A DNA stretch of 64,000 nucleotides from Pseudobdellovibrionaceae bacterium (GTDB lineage: Bacteria > Bdellovibrionota > Bdellovibrionia > Bdellovibrionales > Bdellovibrionaceae): assembly GCA_019637915.1 (NCBI GenBank), contig JAHBUV010000001.1, positions 434,001 to 498,000 on the forward strand, in the 5' to 3' direction. Below, in pieces: positions 48,803 through 57,208 of the stretch. The first letter of the stretch is position 1. Each line of letters opens with the position of its first letter. A program made the translations under genes and the position numbers. Under the pieces are notes generated by a model. That model saw only the letters and a program-made list of their open reading frames with translations. It was not told where the DNA came from and made no database searches.

Positions 48803-51277
48803 ATGGATATTGGCTTCTTTTTTAAGCTTATTTTTTTCGTCGTTATTGGAATCGTCGCGGTAGCTGTTATCGCTACCTTAGTGATTAACATTCGCAATAT
48901 GATGAATCAAAAACCCGCTCCAGCGAAACGGGTAGAGGACATCATTGAAGAGTCCCCAGTCAAAGCCAAGCAAGACCTGCCGGACTTAACTCAAATCCAC
49001 CGAGACCTCGGGATTTCATCTTCATATCAAGTAACAGAAGAAGAGAAGTTTCCGCTTCCAGATTTAACATACGGAACCAGAATGGTTACCGTTGAAAAAT
49101 ACAAAGACCCGAAATATGAGTTCACGGACGATGCCATTGTTTTAACCTACGCGATGAATGAACAACCTAAAATGTCTTATCTTCAAGAAATTGCTGATGA
49201 GTATTCTAAGTTGCTCTACGACCGCGATATGATTGAACACCCAAGACTTTTCCCGGAAGCGGGTCACTTACCTTGGGTTATTCGTTTCAAATATATTACT
49301 GATGAAATGGCCAGTGAATTAGAGATTATTGAGATTCTCACTAAAGAGAAAATCTATCACAACACTTTAGATAATAAGACTGTGTATCCAACCGTTACCA
49401 GAGATGGGGACGACTTACTTTTTGATATTTTAGATTGCCCAGTCACTAAGGAGCAAATTGAAGGGGGTTTTAATCGTTTCAGTGCGAAATTAAATAAGAA
49501 CTATACTCAAGTTATCAAAGAATCGCCTACGGTTTACCGAATGAAAGACCAAAAGCCACGGGCTGACCGATTGTTCCCGATGGGCCAAAAAATCTATGGT
49601 CAAGATGAGAAGTTTCAAAAACTTATTCAAATGGTGGTTCAGCAAAGTAGAGAGCGTAATACTGAAATGATTTTCTTGGGTGAAATTGAAGACCCACGAC
49701 TTCAATTACCTACGCAAATTATTTCCACCATTGATGCGTTCGTGCACGGTGTTTCTCCCGGACAAACTGGTTCAGGTAAAACTACAACCTTACAATCTAA
49801 TATCTTTATTAACGCCTCTATTCAAAAAGCATTGAATGGTTATCCGGATATTTATCTGTTCGCCGACGGAAAGAACGGGGGAGACTATGATTTACTGGCT
49901 AAATATCTTTCTCGTTATCGTGTGGCGATGAAACCTATTGGGTCAGATCCACTTATTGAATTAGCAAACATGGTTCGTATTACTTGGTCGGAATATCAAC
50001 GCCGTCAAAAACTATTCCAAAAAGCTCGTGAAGAAGGAAAATCAGTCCGAAACATTTTTGAATATCGCCAAGAAGTGGGACCACTTCCGCGTTTCTGGTT
50101 AATCATTGACGAGTTCAAGGCCTTCTTATCTGATATGGACTGGAATAAATTAGTAAAGATTGAAGGAACTATTCCTAATCTTTTAACGCGTTTATTAGCC
50201 GAAGCCCGTTCTTTCGGTTTCACTTTCATTTTCGCATCTCAGCGTTATCAAGAGGATTCATTCCCACCAGTTATCCGTACCAACTTACCAACTGTGTTTG
50301 GTCACAAACTCCAAACGGCTGACCAAAACGTGTTAAACATCGTAATGCCTGACGATATGGAAAAAGGGACCTTCCTCTTGAAGTTAGATGGATTAACTTG
50401 CCCAGTTACCAATATCTCTCATGTTAAGGCACGGAGCCCCTTCATTGGTTCATCTTCAGAACTTAAAGAACTCCTTGAGCGAGGTTTCCCGGGAGAACAT
50501 AAGCAAGAGAACTTTGACTACGAGATGATTTATAACCGTGGTGAAACTGTGGATATGGCTGGCGCTACGGTTGCGCAAAAATATGGATTGATGAAAAAGC
50601 TCTTCTTCAAAGAGCAATATTTCACTATTTTAAAACAATTCACACAAGACCACCAAGTGGATACGATGGATATTTGCACTCACTTAACTCATCCTAAGTT
50701 TCCTGAAGGAATTGGGTTTGGTATTTTAGAAGATAAAACTGAGTTAGTTCCTGAAATTGCTTCCCGTAATATTGCCCAGATGAAAGCAATGAATGCCGGA
50801 ATATATGTCTTCTTCTTAAACTTTGATTTCGGTGCCAAGAATCCAACTATAGATTGGAAAAAAGAAGGATTGGTGCCGAAGAACTTCTTCTTTATTCCAA
50901 GTGCCCAATACATTAAACCCCTAAAAAAGGCCTTTGCTGACTTCGAAGTCGGGGAAAAGAACACTTGGTTTGCTGAGTTGATTGAAGAACTCTACGCTCA
51001 ATATCTTAAAGCCGACCCTAACGATGATACTGACACGTCTTTAAAGAAGATGGATTTGTTGGCTAATCTAAAGAATGGAAAAGGCGGGGAGAAAAACCTT
51101 CCCACCATTGATTCGGTTGTTAGTGAAATTGAGATTATGAATAAAGAGACTCAAATAGCCATTGAGAAACGTATCGCCAAAATCGGGAAGAAAGTTAAGC
51201 CCAATGACTTAGAAGTAGTTCAAGCGGTTCAACCGGAATTAGTGGATTTAATTAAAAAGTCTCAAATTGAAGATTAA
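48803..51277 (+). CDS. FtsK/SpoIIIE-type DNA translocase, long form (824 aa)
   Basis: One N-terminal membrane helix (about 5-31), an extended middle region, then the motor: Walker A PGQTGSGKTTT near 317-327, Walker B FWLIIDEF near 432-439 and FGFTFIFASQRY. The C-terminal 250 residues are not the DNA-sequence-reading gamma domain and are unrecognised. Probably a hexameric membrane-linked DNA pump or coupling protein for transfer or segregation. Paralogue of 6871-7791. Confidence 0.88.
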   Translation: MDIGFFFKLIFFVVIGIVAVAVIATLVINIRNMMNQKPAPAKRVEDIIEESPVKAKQDLPDLTQIHRDLGISSSYQVTEEEKFPLPDLTYGTRMVTVEKYKDPKYEFTDDAIVLTYAMNEQPKMSYLQEIADEYSKLLYDRDMIEHPRLFPEAGHLPWVIRFKYITDEMASELEIIEILTKEKIYHNTLDNKTVYPTVTRDGDDLLFDILDCPVTKEQIEGGFNRFSAKLNKNYTQVIKESPTVYRMKDQKPRADRLFPMGQKIYGQDEKFQKLIQMVVQQSRERNTEMIFLGEIEDPRLQLPTQIISTIDAFVHGVSPGQTGSGKTTTLQSNIFINASIQKALNGYPDIYLFADGKNGGDYDLLAKYLSRYRVAMKPIGSDPLIELANMVRITWSEYQRRQKLFQKAREEGKSVRNIFEYRQEVGPLPRFWLIIDEFKAFLSDMDWNKLVKIEGTIPNLLTRLLAEARSFGFTFIFASQRYQEDSFPPVIRTNLPTVFGHKLQTADQNVLNIVMPDDMEKGTFLLKLDGLTCPVTNISHVKARSPFIGSSSELKELLERGFPGEHKQENFDYEMIYNRGETVDMAGATVAQKYGLMKKLFFKEQYFTILKQFTQDHQVDTMDICTHLTHPKFPEGIGFGILEDKTELVPEIASRNIAQMKAMNAGIYVFFLNFDFGAKNPTIDWKKEGLVPKNFFFIPSAQYIKPLKKAFADFEVGEKNTWFAELIEELYAQYLKADPNDDTDTSLKKMDLLANLKNGKGGEKNLPTIDSVVSEIEIMNKETQIAIEKRIAKIGKKVKPNDLEVVQAVQPELVDLIKKSQIED

Positions 51278-51660
51278 ATCTTGTGACAGATCAGTTTATA
51301 CCAACCGATTTTATAAGTTAGGATTTCAATAATCCGTAACTGAACCCAAACCATTGGACCGAATTCGTATTGACGGATGCCCCCGAACTCAAAATCTACC
51401 CCATCCATCACGAACCGCATTCCCGGACGCTTAGAACAATGATAGAGTGCCTTACTATAGAAGTAAGCCCCAAGGATTAGCCACATAAACGTCTCTACGA
51501 TGTCATATGAGGCCAAGGTAAGGTGGTAATAGATTTTGTAGGCAATCCGTTGAACTTTCGTTCCACCCACCAATTGACGGTCCAAGGCATCTTCCTTAGT
51601 CACCATCGGATAAGTGATACGCAAAACCTCCATTAATTCTTGTTCGTATCCTCTAAGCAT
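51274..51660 (-). CDS. Membrane-associated hypothetical protein (128 aa)
   Basis: One probable membrane segment (about 48-68, ASYDIVETFMWLILGAYFYS). Last gene of a three-gene minus-strand membrane operon, overlapping the FtsK-like stop by 4 nt. Possible partner of the DNA pump. Confidence 0.6.
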   Translation of the reverse strand: MLRGYEQELMEVLRITYPMVTKEDALDRQLVGGTKVQRIAYKIYYHLTLASYDIVETFMWLILGAYFYSKALYHCSKRPGMRFVMDGVDFEFGGIRQYEFGPMVWVQLRIIEILTYKIGWYKLICHKI

Positions 51661-52397
51661 TATTTCTTCTCCTTGTTATTAAGATACCAGCCAACATAAG
51701 AGAAAGTGTCTTTGGTTTCTTGTGAACGGGTTTTAAAGGAACTTAGATCCAGGTTAGTATCCGGATAATTCATTCCAAGTTCAGAATTTAGATAGGTCAC
51801 GATTTCGTTATAAAGTTTAGCTACACAAGCACTATTAGAACACTTCCTTAAAATCTCCTCAGCCAATCCGCGAACGTATTCACAAGTGCTTTGACCGGTA
51901 CGGTATAAGTCCCCGCGATTTTGAACTAACCACTCAGGAGATTTCTTATAATTATCTAAAAGGTAACTACGAGTCTTAGAATGCACTTGCTTACATACCT
52001 CCGCATTTTGCATCCACTTCACAAGGATAACTCTGTTTTTAGTTAAATCCTCTAATTGAACCAGAGAGTGTTTTACTAATTGAGTTTTATAGATAGACAT
52101 CCTCTCAGCCTCGTTAACTGGGAAGGATTTAAGTGGGACACGGAAATAGATATCTACGCCAGCATAAATACCGGAGATAAGTAGTGTCGCGTAAAAGATA
52201 CGAGACCAAAAGTGTTTAAGCTTAACTACACGCTCTTCCACATCATTATACATTGGATAATTCCAGCGATAAGGAACTTTCGGCGCGACTTCACCATTAG
52301 ACTTCTTATTTCGGTTCTTTAAAAATAGAACTAAGAAAAACAGAGAGGCCACTGCGAGGAAGCTTAAAAGAATGTAGAGTGAAGTATTACTATTCAT
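51660..52397 (-). CDS. Membrane protein with extracytoplasmic domain (245 aa)
   Basis: Two membrane helices (about 8-26 and 65-84) and a C-terminal helical domain with five cysteines (for example AEVCKQVHSK, RKCSNSACVAK). One-base overlap with the 128-aa gene. Unknown; could be part of an envelope-spanning complex. Confidence 0.65.
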   Translation of the reverse strand: MNSNTSLYILLSFLAVASLFFLVLFLKNRNKKSNGEVAPKVPYRWNYPMYNDVEERVVKLKHFWSRIFYATLLISGIYAGVDIYFRVPLKSFPVNEAERMSIYKTQLVKHSLVQLEDLTKNRVILVKWMQNAEVCKQVHSKTRSYLLDNYKKSPEWLVQNRGDLYRTGQSTCEYVRGLAEEILRKCSNSACVAKLYNEIVTYLNSELGMNYPDTNLDLSSFKTRSQETKDTFSYVGWYLNNKEKK

Positions 52398-52399
52398 AA

Positions 52400-53227
52400 T
52401 TAACTCTTAATCGGGGTTTTTAAATTGTTATCCGCCGTAAGAGTTTCTAAGAATCCTCCATGATTCTCTCCCAGCGAGTTCAAGTTATTGCTTGCGAAGG
52501 TGTTATTAATTTTCTTGTTGGCCCAGTAAGCGGTTAGACAAAATAGAACGGACATCAAACAAGTGAAACAGAATTGTGCTCCACTAGTTGAAAGGTCAAA
52601 TTTAGAAACCGCACTGAAGTTTCCCATCCAAACTGAATGGAAAAAACAAAACAAGTTAATCGCCGCATATAAACTTAATGCTGGACGACCCATCAATAAA
52701 CTTCTTCCGAACAACCAAGGCAAAGTGGCCGCAAATACTACAATCCAAGATAATCCTTGGTCTAAGTTTGATAACAACGAACCCCAACCAACGACTGAAC
52801 CGATGATTGAAGAAATGTAGTTAGCTACTGGATTAGTGATCGGATAACCAGGAGCAATCGCTGAGAGGTATTCATAACCTAAATTCGCTAAGAAGTGCGG
52901 GTCAAATAAGACCGGAGAATTTCGGTTTAAGTATTCTTCAAAGAAATAAGTAAGTGGCTTATATAAAACCGTATTAATCAAATAACTAAAAAAATAGAAC
53001 CGAATAGGAATTCGGTAAATGTGGATAGTGAAAATACAAATCAAATTCCACAACATCTTTAAGGTGTTGATTATTAAAGAAAGGAATCCACCTCCCATAT
53101 GTCCGGACGTAGCCTGAGTAAGTAAGTTAGCCAACTCTTCAGAGTTAGCTTGAATATGTGGGTAGGCATTTTGACCAGAATATTGGTTCTGAACTTGCCT
53201 ATGATTTTGCATTCTTTGTTCTGACAT
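52400..53227 (-). CDS. Polytopic membrane protein (275 aa)
   Basis: A hydrophilic Gln/Asn-rich N-terminus (1-45) then about five membrane segments (50-72, 78-95, 135-185, 190-210, 230-250). This resembles the channel-type membrane subunits of transfer systems in layout, but no specific family is recognised. First gene of the membrane operon. Confidence 0.65.
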   Translation of the reverse strand: MSEQRMQNHRQVQNQYSGQNAYPHIQANSEELANLLTQATSGHMGGGFLSLIINTLKMLWNLICIFTIHIYRIPIRFYFFSYLINTVLYKPLTYFFEEYLNRNSPVLFDPHFLANLGYEYLSAIAPGYPITNPVANYISSIIGSVVGWGSLLSNLDQGLSWIVVFAATLPWLFGRSLLMGRPALSLYAAINLFCFFHSVWMGNFSAVSKFDLSTSGAQFCFTCLMSVLFCLTAYWANKKINNTFASNNLNSLGENHGGFLETLTADNNLKTPIKS

Positions 53228-53246
53228 ATTTTCCTCTTATCTATAG

Positions 53247-53254
53247 ATACCGGA
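53247..53254 (-). promoter_or_regulatory. Class-1 end box (TCCGGTAT) for the membrane operon
   Basis: TTTTCCGGTATCTATAGATAA on the minus strand, about 20 nt before the ATG. Back-to-back with the plus-strand copy at 53317-53332. Confidence 0.45.
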
Positions 53255-53316
53255 AAATACAGAAACCCGTCGCTAAGACCCTGTTTTCGATTATTAATTC
53301 TAAGAAAAACGAGTGG

Positions 53317-53332
53317 TCTAAATAACGGGTAT
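53317..53332 (+). promoter_or_regulatory. Class-1 cassette (compact form, ACGGGTAT)
   Basis: TCTAA, ATA, ACGGGTAT, 8 nt before the ATG of the lipoprotein. Module A (TAAGACCCTGTTTT) lies upstream at 53274. Confidence 0.5.
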
Positions 53333-53340
53333 CAGATCGC

Positions 53341-53994
53341 ATGAGAATACAACTTCTTTTGCCCCTTATAATTTTAGGATTAACTGCTTGTAGTAAATCA
53401 GGAGACTCCAGTCCAAAACCATTACCTCCGACTTATGCTATCGGAGCACAATTCAATAGTTTAGTGGATGAGTTCTATGACCAAGCTCAATTAAGAGGTA
53501 TTACGCTTAAACGAAATTTAGTCGTAGTTGAAGTGGAGAAGTTCTCCGCTGATTTACCGGCTAACACCGTAGGAGTTTGTTTCTATCCATCCAGTCAACG
53601 ACAATACCCTTATGTAGAAGTTAAAAAAGATTTCTGGGACGGTGTCAGTGATGAAGCAAGGAAGAACCTAATCTATCACGAACTGGGACACTGTCTTTTA
53701 TATCGGGACCACATCAGTGATACTCAGTTTGCTCCGATTATTGGTCGCTCAGTTCCACTCTCAATCATGTATCCAATAATCCTAATGACTCTTCCTTCTG
53801 ATATTTCAAATTTTTACTTGAATCACATTGTAGCCTACATAAGCGAGTTATTTGACACCACACAACTGGGAGTTATCAGAGGCTACGCTCAAAACGCGGG
53901 CTCCAATGGATTTGATCCCGATTATATCCCGTCAATGGGTGGTTATAGTGCGACAACTGATTCCGGAGACTGTCTACACGAGGAGAACGAGTAA
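53341..53994 (+). CDS. Lipoprotein metallopeptidase-like, HExxH (217 aa)
   Basis: A lipoprotein signal with lipobox LTAC (Cys17) places it in the cell envelope. YHELGHCLLYRDH carries a zinc site with the extended HExxHxxxxxD/H layout of metzincin-like peptidases. Start 8 nt after the cassette box; leaderless. Coupled to the M48-like gene by a one-base overlap. Confidence 0.75.
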   Translation: MRIQLLLPLIILGLTACSKSGDSSPKPLPPTYAIGAQFNSLVDEFYDQAQLRGITLKRNLVVVEVEKFSADLPANTVGVCFYPSSQRQYPYVEVKKDFWDGVSDEARKNLIYHELGHCLLYRDHISDTQFAPIIGRSVPLSIMYPIILMTLPSDISNFYLNHIVAYISELFDTTQLGVIRGYAQNAGSNGFDPDYIPSMGGYSATTDSGDCLHEENE

Positions 53995-54662
53995 TGAGAG
54001 AGCAAGATTTACGACATATGGTTTACTCAATTATGAACCATCCTTTATTTAAGGACGAGTTTTATAAAACTAATGGTGAGCGATTAATGCCGATTGTGGA
54101 GATTCCCCAATCTTATGAAATCAATGCTTACGCGGGCGTTGAAGAACACACCAAGGTTGATGAGGTCACTAAGCGAGTAGTAAAGGTTAGTGAGCTAAAA
54201 ATTATTGTCACACCTTTTTTAATTCGTCTTTTAGATATTGAAGAACTTAAAGCCGTATTAGGCCACGAACTTTGTCACTTAAAATATAAAGACTATAACC
54301 GCTTAGGGGAAAGTAAAACCCTTCAAAGTATTATTCTTTACTTGGTAATTGCTGGTTCGGCCTTGGTTTTACCCTGGTATGCATTATTAGGGATGTTTAT
54401 TGTGGGCTCCCTCCTAATTAAACGAAACTATTATTCACTAATGCAAGAACTAGAAAAGAGAGCTGACCTTTATGGCGGTGCCGTAAGTTCTCCTGATGCG
54501 TTAGCCAGTGCTCTAAGTAAACTTCAAGGCGTCTACGAAAAACTCAATAGGCAAGACGGTGGGACAAAATCTTTTATGGAGCACTTTCAAGTTCACCCAT
54601 CTACTTTAAAGCGCATTGAGCACTTAAGAGATGAAGAAGCCCAAGCCTGTTCGTCCAACTAA
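53994..54662 (+). CDS. M48-family metallopeptidase-like (222 aa)
   Basis: HELCHLKYKDYNR (HExxH near 92-96) is followed by two membrane segments (about 108-145) and ELEKRADLYGG, the M48/HtpX third-ligand block. HtpX-like membrane proteases degrade membrane or envelope proteins. With the upstream lipoprotein peptidase it forms an envelope-protease pair. Confidence 0.8.
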   Translation: MREQDLRHMVYSIMNHPLFKDEFYKTNGERLMPIVEIPQSYEINAYAGVEEHTKVDEVTKRVVKVSELKIIVTPFLIRLLDIEELKAVLGHELCHLKYKDYNRLGESKTLQSIILYLVIAGSALVLPWYALLGMFIVGSLLIKRNYYSLMQELEKRADLYGGAVSSPDALASALSKLQGVYEKLNRQDGGTKSFMEHFQVHPSTLKRIEHLRDEEAQACSSN

Positions 54663-54668
54663 TCTATT

Positions 54669-54714
54669 TTGGAAAGGTTAGCGGTTTTTTCATAATAATC
54701 TAATTTTCCGGTAT
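54669..54714 (+). promoter_or_regulatory. Module B plus class-1 cassette (compact form)
   Basis: TTGGAAAGGTTAGCGG (54669-54684), TTTTTTCATAATAA, TCTAA, TTT, TCCGGTAT (54707-54714). ATG follows after 8 nt. Confidence 0.55.
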
Positions 54715-54722
54715 CAAGGAAT

Positions 54723-55463
54723 ATGATTAGTTTTAGTTCTTTCTTAGATTCAATCAGAGCCGTTCATCCAGTAATGATGTGCATTCTAATCTATGGCGTC
54801 TGTCTTTTAGGTTACACCATCTATCGTTATCGTCGGGATAGTAAATCCGGAGCCGTAGAGAATAAAGCTCTCTTACACTCTTATCTGGGTGGTAAAAGTA
54901 AGTTTGATACTGAAAGAACCTTGGCGGAATCTATTCCTACTTCTCGTATCAACGATATCTACTATATGACCGACACGAAAGCTAAGGGCGATGCCTTAGA
55001 GGATTTGACGAAAGAAATTTATCACATTCTTGGCTACAAAGCTAAAACCGTTCGAGAAATGAAAGCTAACGGTGAACTAAAAGAAATGAAAGGTACTGAC
55101 CAAGGCGGGGATGTAATTGCAGTTCTTTATAATGAGAAAAAAGAAGTAGTGGAGCGACTCTTAATCCAGTGTAAGGCGTATAAGTATTTGGATGATGCTG
55201 GAGGAAACGAAGCCGTTCACAAAACCAATTCCGCTAAAGATTACTACGAAGATTTAATGGGCGTCCCTTTTGATAGAGCTATTTTAATTACCACTTCACC
55301 GAAGTTAACTGTGGCCGCCCGTGATGCCGCCAACCGATTAGGTGTGGAAATTATTGATAACGACCAATCATTGGATAGTAAGAAGATTCCAAAATCAAAA
55401 CTGTTCGCGTTGGTAAAAAAAGCTAATACCAGACTTTATCATCGTAGTTTAAAAGCTCAGTAA
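54723..55463 (+). CDS. Membrane-anchored Mrr-like restriction endonuclease (246 aa)
   Basis: One membrane helix (about 15-35), then an Mrr_cat-type domain: GDALEDLTKEIYHILGYKAK, DQGGDVIAVL and LLIQCKAYKY hold the nuclease Glu, Asp and Gln-x-Lys. Same architecture and the EMKANGxL block as 12505-13233. Probably cleaves or senses foreign or modified DNA at the membrane. Confidence 0.75.
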   Translation: MISFSSFLDSIRAVHPVMMCILIYGVCLLGYTIYRYRRDSKSGAVENKALLHSYLGGKSKFDTERTLAESIPTSRINDIYYMTDTKAKGDALEDLTKEIYHILGYKAKTVREMKANGELKEMKGTDQGGDVIAVLYNEKKEVVERLLIQCKAYKYLDDAGGNEAVHKTNSAKDYYEDLMGVPFDRAILITTSPKLTVAARDAANRLGVEIIDNDQSLDSKKIPKSKLFALVKKANTRLYHRSLKAQ

Positions 55464-55508
55464 GGCCCTGTTTTTAATAATTCTAAGACTCTTGTCCAAA
55501 ACCGGTAT
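55461..55508 (+). promoter_or_regulatory. Class-1 cassette (long form) with module A
   Basis: TAAGGCCCTGTTTTTAATAA begins in the stop codon of the Mrr-like gene; then TCTAAGA, 12 nt, ACCGGTAT. ATG of the HTH protein follows after 8 nt, apparently leaderless. Confidence 0.6.
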
Positions 55509-55516
55509 TACCTAAT

Positions 55517-56137
55517 ATGGGACAAGAAAACATTATTGATAGATACGAAGCAGAGCTAAAAGATAAGATTCTAAAGCTCCACCAAAAAGGGCTGAATAAA
55601 AGAGAGATTAGAGAGAAGTTAAAAATTAGCACCAATACGGTTGTAAAAGTGCTTCCAGTTAGCGCCAAATTGTCAGCAACTTCTTTCGAGAACTCAAAGC
55701 CTAGATGTATATCGGAAGAGAAAATCGAACAAATTAAATCATTACTTAAGAGCGGTAAGACCACCCGGGAAGTAGCTAAGATTGCCAAAGTTTCCAATAA
55801 AACCGTGAGCAAATATAATCCCAACCGTAGAAGTGGGCATAGAGTTGATTTAGTGACCTTGGCTAAAAGACGGGAGTTGGTAAAGAAATTAGCGAAACAA
55901 GGTCAAACTAAAACAGAAATTGCCCAGAAAATCGGCGTAGGCCCTAATGATGTGCGACGGGACTTAGAGTTTTTAGGTTTGTCCGCTGAAGATGGAAGAA
56001 CTGTAGTCACCAAAGAAATTGAAAAAGAAGTTCTTAAATTAAGAAAAGCCAAACTTAGTTTTGCCCAAATAGGTTCAAAAGTGGGAGTTCACGGTAATAC
56101 CGTCAGTAGAATATTAAAAAGAAACGATATCGAATAA
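55517..56137 (+). CDS. Protein with four tandem helix-turn-helix motifs (206 aa)
   Basis: Four HTH units: NKREIREKLKISTNTVVKVL, TTREVAKIAKVSNKTVSKY, TKTEIAQKIGVGPNDVRRDL and SFAQIGSKVGVHGNTVSRIL. No other domain. Four homeodomain-like HTHs in a row suggest binding to an extended, repeated DNA site; the intergenic cassettes or an origin or partition site are candidates. No nuclease motif, so not a transposase. Confidence 0.8.
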   Translation: MGQENIIDRYEAELKDKILKLHQKGLNKREIREKLKISTNTVVKVLPVSAKLSATSFENSKPRCISEEKIEQIKSLLKSGKTTREVAKIAKVSNKTVSKYNPNRRSGHRVDLVTLAKRRELVKKLAKQGQTKTEIAQKIGVGPNDVRRDLEFLGLSAEDGRTVVTKEIEKEVLKLRKAKLSFAQIGSKVGVHGNTVSRILKRNDIE

Positions 56138-56147
56138 TTTTTAATAA

Positions 56148-56174
56148 TCTAAGAGGCAAGAATTAAACCGGTAT
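56148..56174 (+). promoter_or_regulatory. Class-1 cassette (long form)
   Basis: TCTAAGA, 12 nt, ACCGGTAT, 16 nt before the ATG of the 308-aa sigma-like gene. Confidence 0.6.
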
Positions 56175-56190
56175 TAGTCCATGAGGGATC

Positions 56191-57117
56191 ATGGACGAAA
56201 AAAGACGTATAGAAGGCTATCAAATTGAATGCTACTCCGAAAGGCGGGTTACAGAACACCGTAAGCAAACACCTGTTTTGCCTAAAAAGTGGCGAGATTG
56301 GTTGATTAAAGAGTGTTACCTATCGTGTGAACGCATCTACACCGAACAAATGAAAGAGTTCTTAAATGTCGGTGAAAAAGAGGAGGACTTAGGTCAGGAA
56401 ATCTATGAAGGCGTGAGATTAACCGCTATTCGTTTTGACCCGAACAAAATTACCTATGTTCCTGTTAAAATGAGAAGAAAGGGTGATGCGGTCTATGCGA
56501 ACTTAAACGATGAAATCTATCACACTAAAAAGTTCGCTACCTTCGTTCGCCAAGTTCTAATCTCTAATCTGGGAATTAGAAAATTAAAGAGGGCCTATAA
56601 GCACCAATATACTCCTTACTTGAATGGACTAAAGGAATGGCTTCGTCGTCAATTCTATTCCGCGTTCCGTAAATATGTTGGTTGGTCAAAAGCTGAGAAC
56701 CACATACGCTTAAATCGTGCCCGTAGTGATATGGGAGCTTACTCTTTGGATATTTCCGTAGAACAATTCCAACAAGGAGAATTGAACTCCAGCTCTTGGA
56801 TTGCTGACCAAGAAGATAGAGTCTGGGGAGACCGATTAACGGCTCTAAAAAATCTTACCAACGGAAATGATGAGTTAATAGATTTGATGAAGGATTTATT
56901 CCATCCCAAAAATAAAGGTCGGACGGAAGAGAGCTTATTAAGAAGTTTCAAAAAACGCCGACTTAAATCGGTAATGATAACTCATAAAATTAGTGAAAAG
57001 AAAATTTCAACTAATGAGGCCCTTTACCGGTTAACTGATGACCTGGTTAAAGAAGATTTTAATAATCTTTCCGCGCAAGCCAGAGCTATCTTAGCTGACT
57101 TAAGAGAAATTGAATAA
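56191..57117 (+). CDS. Divergent sigma-factor-like protein A (308 aa)
   Basis: The segment around 145-200 (LKEWLRRQFYSAFRKYVGWS, then MGAYSLDISVE) and the following DRLTALKNLTNG have the spacing of sigma-70 regions 2-4, but conservation is low and no clear region-4 HTH is visible. It lies just before the better sigma candidate at 57209. Alternative: an element-specific DNA-binding regulator. Confidence 0.4.
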   Translation: MDEKRRIEGYQIECYSERRVTEHRKQTPVLPKKWRDWLIKECYLSCERIYTEQMKEFLNVGEKEEDLGQEIYEGVRLTAIRFDPNKITYVPVKMRRKGDAVYANLNDEIYHTKKFATFVRQVLISNLGIRKLKRAYKHQYTPYLNGLKEWLRRQFYSAFRKYVGWSKAENHIRLNRARSDMGAYSLDISVEQFQQGELNSSSWIADQEDRVWGDRLTALKNLTNGNDELIDLMKDLFHPKNKGRTEESLLRSFKKRRLKSVMITHKISEKKISTNEALYRLTDDLVKEDFNNLSAQARAILADLREIE

Positions 57118-57118
57118 G

Positions 57119-57156
57119 TTAGTGCGTGAACTCACCCAAATTTAAGTGATAACAGG
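57119..57156 (+). promoter_or_regulatory. Class-2 cassette, 38 bp, before sigma-like gene B
   Basis: TTAGTGCGTGAACTCACCC to GTGATAACAGG; the most diverged copy. It begins immediately after the stop of the 308-aa gene and precedes 57209 by about 50 nt. Confidence 0.55.
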
Positions 57157-57208
57157 TTAGCTCCCCATTTCTTCCTTTCCGTGAACGATAATAAGTTACG
57201 GAGGAAGT

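Noticed and set aside
55517-56137. Transposase or invertase
   Set aside because: Only HTH units are present; no DDE, serine or tyrosine recombinase residues.
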